From assembly GCA_003558625.1 (NCBI GenBank), contig PWPP01000038.1, forward strand, positions 1 through 9,617: DNA of 9,617 nt, read 5' to 3'. Position numbers and translations under genes: made by a program. The stretch is from Syntrophomonas sp. (GTDB lineage Bacteria > Bacillota > Syntrophomonadia > Syntrophomonadales > Syntrophomonadaceae). Below, piece by piece: positions 6,786 to 9,617 of this stretch. The first letter of the stretch is position 1, and each line of letters opens with the position of its first letter. Under the pieces are notes generated by a model. The model was not told where the DNA came from. It saw nothing but the letters and a program-made list of their open reading frames with translations, and did not search any database.

Positions 6786-8129
6786 ATGTCTTCGTATACG
6801 CACAGAATATTAGACCAGGTAGTAAGCAGAAATCCCAATGAAGAGGAATTTCTCCAGGCGGTTAAAGAGGTTGTAGAAACGCTGGAACCGGTATTGGAAC
6901 AACATCCCGAATATGTAGCTTCCGGGATTATGGAAAGGATCGTGGAACCGGAAAGACAGCTGGTGTTTCGGGTGCCCTGGCTGGATGATCATGGACAGGT
7001 GCAGGTGAACCGGGGCTTTAGAGTGCAATTCAATAGTGCGATTGGTCCTTATAAAGGTGGTATTAGATTTCACCCCTCAGTTAATCTGAGTATTATTAAA
7101 TTTTTAGGTTTTGAGCAGATCTTTAAAAATTCGCTTACAGGATTACCCATAGGCGGTGGCAAAGGCGGAAGCGATTTTGATCCCAAGGGCAAATCCGACC
7201 AGGAAATCATGAAATTCTGCCAGAGCTTTATGAATGAACTCTTCCGCCATCTTACCGCGGATACTGATGTGCCAGCCGGCGATATCGGTGTCGGAGCCAG
7301 AGAGGTCGGCTATATGTATGGTCAGTATAAACGTATTAAAAACGTATATGAGGGGGTTTTTACCGGTAAGGGCTTAAGCTATGGAGGCAGTCTGGGCAGA
7401 ACCGAAGCAACGGGTTTTGGCCTGGTATACTTTGTGGAAGAAATGTTAAAAACCAAAGGAGAAACCTTTATGGGCAAAAAAGTGGTGATTTCAGGAAGCG
7501 GAAATGTTTCAATCCACGCGGCCCAGAAGGTTATGGATCTTGGTGGTGAGGTAATAGCTATGAGTGATTCTAATGGATATATTGTTGATGAAGCAGGTAT
7601 CAATCTGGATGCTATTAGGAGAATTAAAGAAGTAGAAAGAAAGCGGTGCCGTGATTATCTGGCTCTCCAGGCCAATGCCAAATATTATGATGATACTTCT
7701 TCTCCGGGAATATGGTCTGTTCCCTGCGATATTGCCTTACCCTGTGCCACGCAAAACGAATTGGATGAAGCTGCGGCTCGAGTTCTGGCAGCCAATGGCT
7801 GTATGGCAGTGGCTGAAGGAGCGAATATGCCTTCTACTCCGGCTGCGGTTCAGGTATTCCAGGACAATAAGATCTTATTTGGACCAGGAAAAGCAGCCAA
7901 TGCAGGTGGAGTAGCTGTTTCCGCCCTGGAGATGTCGCAAAACAGCATGAGACTGTCCTGGACTTTTGAGGAAGTGGACAGCAGATTAAAGCAGATTATG
8001 GTTGATATCCACAGGAAAGCCAATCAAGCGGCCAAAGAATATGGTTATCCGGGGAATTTAGTGGTTGGTGCCAATATTGCAGGCTTTCAAAAGGTTGCGG
8101 AAGCCATGATGGCACAAGGAGTGGTTTAA
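6786..8129 (+). CDS. gdhA: glutamate dehydrogenase, hexameric, probably NADP-specific (EC 1.4.1.4)
   Basis: This catalyses the reversible conversion of 2-oxoglutarate, ammonium and NADPH to glutamate in the cytoplasm. At 447 residues it has the normal length of the small hexameric family. Visible motifs: PYKGGIRFHP (88-97) with substrate-binding K90; K114; the catalytic loop LPIGGGKGGSDFDP (120-133) with K126; PAGDIGVG (163-170) with catalytic D166; and the nucleotide-binding GSGNVS (237-242). After the second strand of the Rossmann fold comes SDSNGYI (260-266). A Ser-Asp-Ser at this point is typical of NADP enzymes such as E. coli GdhA, while the NAD enzyme of Clostridium symbiosum has a Gly-Pro-Asp sequence here. 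NADP preference is therefore inferred, not proven. The purine-rich GGGGAAGG (6771-6778) lies 7 bases before the ATG. The neighbouring transhydrogenase-like operon handles NADP(H), which suggests a shared role in redox balance. Confidence 0.95.
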   Translation: MSSYTHRILDQVVSRNPNEEEFLQAVKEVVETLEPVLEQHPEYVASGIMERIVEPERQLVFRVPWLDDHGQVQVNRGFRVQFNSAIGPYKGGIRFHPSVNLSIIKFLGFEQIFKNSLTGLPIGGGKGGSDFDPKGKSDQEIMKFCQSFMNELFRHLTADTDVPAGDIGVGAREVGYMYGQYKRIKNVYEGVFTGKGLSYGGSLGRTEATGFGLVYFVEEMLKTKGETFMGKKVVISGSGNVSIHAAQKVMDLGGEVIAMSDSNGYIVDEAGINLDAIRRIKEVERKRCRDYLALQANAKYYDDTSSPGIWSVPCDIALPCATQNELDEAAARVLAANGCMAVAEGANMPSTPAAVQVFQDNKILFGPGKAANAGGVAVSALEMSQNSMRLSWTFEEVDSRLKQIMVDIHRKANQAAKEYGYPGNLVVGANIAGFQKVAEAMMAQGVV

Positions 8130-8274
8130 GCATTTAGCCGGTTGTTTTCAAAAAGATAAAGATGAGTAAATAAGAAGTAACATAAAAAATAGATGTAAAA
8201 ATTTTATCTTAAAGACGATTTAGCGCGATAATGAATGATATACCATGCATTTATCAGTCTTAATTCCATGGTAA

Positions 8275-8291
8275 CCAGTGTATATTACTGG
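8275..8291 (+). other. small hairpin in the gdhA 3' region
   Basis: CCAGT (8275-8279) pairs with ACTGG (8287-8291) around a 7-base loop, immediately before the terminator. The rest of the 8130-8274 stretch is AT-rich and holds no open frame or RNA gene I can support. It is most simply read as a long 3' untranslated region. A weak promoter-like pair, TTATCT (8204-8209) and GATAAT (8227-8232), occurs in it. Confidence 0.3.
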
Positions 8292-8296
8292 ATTTG

Positions 8297-8325
8297 AAGA
8301 AGCCGGAAAAGGCTTCTTTTTTTTT
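8297..8325 (+). terminator. Rho-independent terminator of gdhA
   Basis: A perfect 8-bp stem, AAGAAGCC (8297-8304) with GGCTTCTT (8311-8318), closes a GGAAAA loop and runs into nine T residues (8317-8325). It lies about 165 bases after the gdhA stop and separates gdhA from the downstream lipoprotein gene. Confidence 0.93.
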
Positions 8326-8337
8326 ATTAATTTGCGT

Positions 8338-8343
8338 TATAAT
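8338..8343 (+). promoter_or_regulatory. candidate -10 box for the PrsA-like gene
   Basis: A perfect TATAAT occurs about 70 bases upstream of the lipoprotein start, just after the gdhA terminator. The expected -35 position falls in the terminator T-run and has no good match to TTGACA. A promoter is needed here because of the terminator, but this box alone is weak proof. Confidence 0.4.
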
Positions 8344-8411
8344 AGGTTTTAGTGTTTATCATACCATTGTAGGATTGGGTTTTATGTGGTTAAAAGGCAG
8401 GGAGGGAATAA

Positions 8412-9362
8412 ATGAAGATTAAAATAGTACTAACTGGTTTGATTATGCTGTTGGTCTCCCTTATGGGATGCAATGGAGAAAAAAGTTCTGAGGTGTTAGT
8501 AGCCCTGGTTAATGAGGAAGCTATTTACCAAAAAGATTGGGAAAATCGCTACCGGATCATAAAATTGAACTACGAAATGATGATGGGACAGGAGCTGAGC
8601 GAAAAAGAAGAACCGGACATGGTGGACAATCTAAAGCACATGGCTTTTGAAGACTTGATATTACAAAAATTACTAATGCAGGAAGCCATCCGGGAAGGCA
8701 TTATAATTGATAACAAGGAAATTGAAGACAGTCTTAATTATATTAAAGAGACAAAAACAGCCGCAGGAAAAGATGGATTTACCAAGTTTTTAGCAGACGT
8801 AGGTATCGATGAAAACTATATAAAAGAAGAATTGAAAACAGAACAAATATTTATGACCTTAAGATCCCGAGTTACGGGAGATATAAAGATTGCAGAAAAT
8901 GAGGCCCGGAACTATTATGAAAAGAATTCATCCCAGTATTTCGAGGCAGGGGGTATAAGAATATCCCACATTTTAATGGAAACAGAAGAGCAGGCGCGGG
9001 ATATTCTTGTCAAAATTCAAGCGGGAGAAGATTTTGCCGTACTGGCCCAAAAGCATTCTCTTTGTCCCAGCAAGGATGCTCAGGGTAATTTGGGGATTGT
9101 TAATCAAGATAGTGCTCTGGTCGAAACCTTTAAAACAGCCGCCCTGAAGCTTAAGCCTGGAAACCTCACGTCAGAACCGATTCTAACGGAGTTTGGATAT
9201 CATATTATCAAGGCCGGGGAACTGGTGGAAGACCAGGTGGTTCCTTTTGAAATGGTCAAAGAAGAAATTATTTATCAACTAGAAAGTCTCGAGAAAGATG
9301 AGGTGTTTTTCTCTTATCTGGAAGAATTGAGAGAAAATGCTGCGATAGAAGATTTAAGATAA
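8412..9362 (+). CDS. prsA: PrsA/SurA-like parvulin peptidyl-prolyl cis-trans isomerase, lipoprotein
   Basis: This is a 316-residue exported foldase predicted to act outside the membrane, where proteins of this kind help secreted proteins fold. Residues 1-20 form a lipoprotein signal: Lys at 2 and 4, a hydrophobic core, and a lipobox LMGC with C20 as the lipidated residue. Residues about 28-160 form the SurA_N-like helical chaperone part (VALVNEEAIYQKDWENRY at 30-47). The parvulin domain spans about 178-270, with RISHIL (183-188, H186), SLCPSKDAQGNLG (216-228, C218) and FGYHIIK (261-267, H264), all matching the parvulin active-site pattern. A helical, acidic C-terminus follows. GGAGGG (8401-8406) is 5 bases before the ATG. 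The gene is a single unit between two terminators. The prsA name reflects the class; one-to-one orthology with Bacillus PrsA is not shown. Confidence 0.88.
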   Translation: MKIKIVLTGLIMLLVSLMGCNGEKSSEVLVALVNEEAIYQKDWENRYRIIKLNYEMMMGQELSEKEEPDMVDNLKHMAFEDLILQKLLMQEAIREGIIIDNKEIEDSLNYIKETKTAAGKDGFTKFLADVGIDENYIKEELKTEQIFMTLRSRVTGDIKIAENEARNYYEKNSSQYFEAGGIRISHILMETEEQARDILVKIQAGEDFAVLAQKHSLCPSKDAQGNLGIVNQDSALVETFKTAALKLKPGNLTSEPILTEFGYHIIKAGELVEDQVVPFEMVKEEIIYQLESLEKDEVFFSYLEELRENAAIEDLR

Positions 9363-9366
9363 GCTG

Positions 9367-9399
9367 AAAAACACATCTCCTGACAGGGATGTGTTTTTT
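9367..9399 (+). terminator. Rho-independent terminator of the PrsA-like gene
   Basis: A 13-bp stem, AAAAACACATCTC (9367-9379) with GGGATGTGTTTTT (9386-9398), includes one G-U pair. The loop is 6 bases and the T-run is 9394-9399. It starts 5 bases after the stop codon. Because the A-run and T-run pair, it may also work on the opposite strand. Confidence 0.92.
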
Positions 9400-9454
9400 G
9401 AGATTTATGGCCCTAAAAAAATAGCATGAAATGATTAGGGGAGATGGAAACGGC

Positions 9455-9617
9455 ATGCTTCACAACAGATTGTTTTTAATCAGATGCTTATTTTTAGTAA
9501 TTTTTGCGTCGTTATTTTTTCTTGTGGCGCCCGGCAATATCGCTGCTACCGAAATGCAAAGAGAAGAATTCTGGGAAAGAGCTAGAGTAATTGAAGTAAT
9601 AGAAATTAGTCGTACCG
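9455..9617 (+). CDS. secreted or membrane protein, N-terminus only; possibly YibE/F family (partial)
   Basis: The frame stays open to the window edge and gives 54 codons. Residues 1-31 look like a Sec signal peptide or first membrane segment: Arg at 5 and 10, a long hydrophobic run rich in Leu and Phe, and a possible cleavage after NIAA. The mature start, with EEFWERARVIEVIE, resembles the beginning of YibE/F-family membrane proteins, which open with a similar strand after a signal sequence. That identification rests on a very short stretch and is tentative. AGGGGAG (9437-9443) lies 11 bases before the ATG, a slightly long spacing. It follows the previous gene's terminator, so it should have its own promoter, but I see none in 9400-9454. 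Confidence 0.6.
   Translation, partial: MLHNRLFLIRCLFLVIFASLFFLVAPGNIAATEMQREEFWERARVIEVIEISRT

Overview
The window reads as chromosome of an anaerobic, low-to-mid GC Gram-positive bacterium (Bacillota, most likely Clostridia or a relative). The signs are strong purine-rich ribosome binding sites, TATAAT-type -10 boxes, compact hairpin-plus-T-run terminators, a PrsA-like foldase lipoprotein, a YlbF/YheA-family protein, and redox enzymes built from many iron-sulfur clusters. All complete genes are on the + strand. No tRNA, rRNA, mobile element or CRISPR array was seen.

Layout: a possible C-terminal tail of an upstream gene (1-45); a small YlbF-family gene (115-465) closed by a perfect terminator; a 392-base gap (466-857) with several inverted repeats that may form a structured 5' leader; a three-gene redox operon (867-6648); a short gap with a promoter; NADP-type glutamate dehydrogenase gdhA (6786-8129), whose transcript ends at a terminator about 165 bases downstream; a PrsA-like peptidyl-prolyl isomerase lipoprotein (8412-9362) with its own terminator; and the first 54 codons of a secreted or membrane protein, possibly of the YibE/F family, cut by the window edge.

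The centrepiece is the operon. Its genes encode a NuoE-like [2Fe-2S] protein, a NuoF-like FMN/NAD(H) protein with extra ferredoxin domains, and a 1158-residue fusion. The fusion joins a NuoG-type [2Fe-2S] ferredoxin, a complete GltD/NfnB-type FAD-NADP(H) module, two [4Fe-4S] ferredoxin motifs, and a molybdopterin-oxidoreductase-like C-terminus that lacks the catalytic signature. There are no membrane subunits, no hydrogenase H-cluster motifs and no formate dehydrogenase active site. This matches the plan of the Stn (Sporomusa-type Nfn) transhydrogenase, which couples NADH, NADPH and ferredoxin by flavin-based electron bifurcation. The assignment comes from domain architecture; I could not run an alignment.

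The adjacent NADP-type glutamate dehydrogenase suggests a physiological link. The complex would balance NADPH against NADH and ferredoxin, while GdhA consumes NADPH to assimilate ammonium or generates it when glutamate is fermented.
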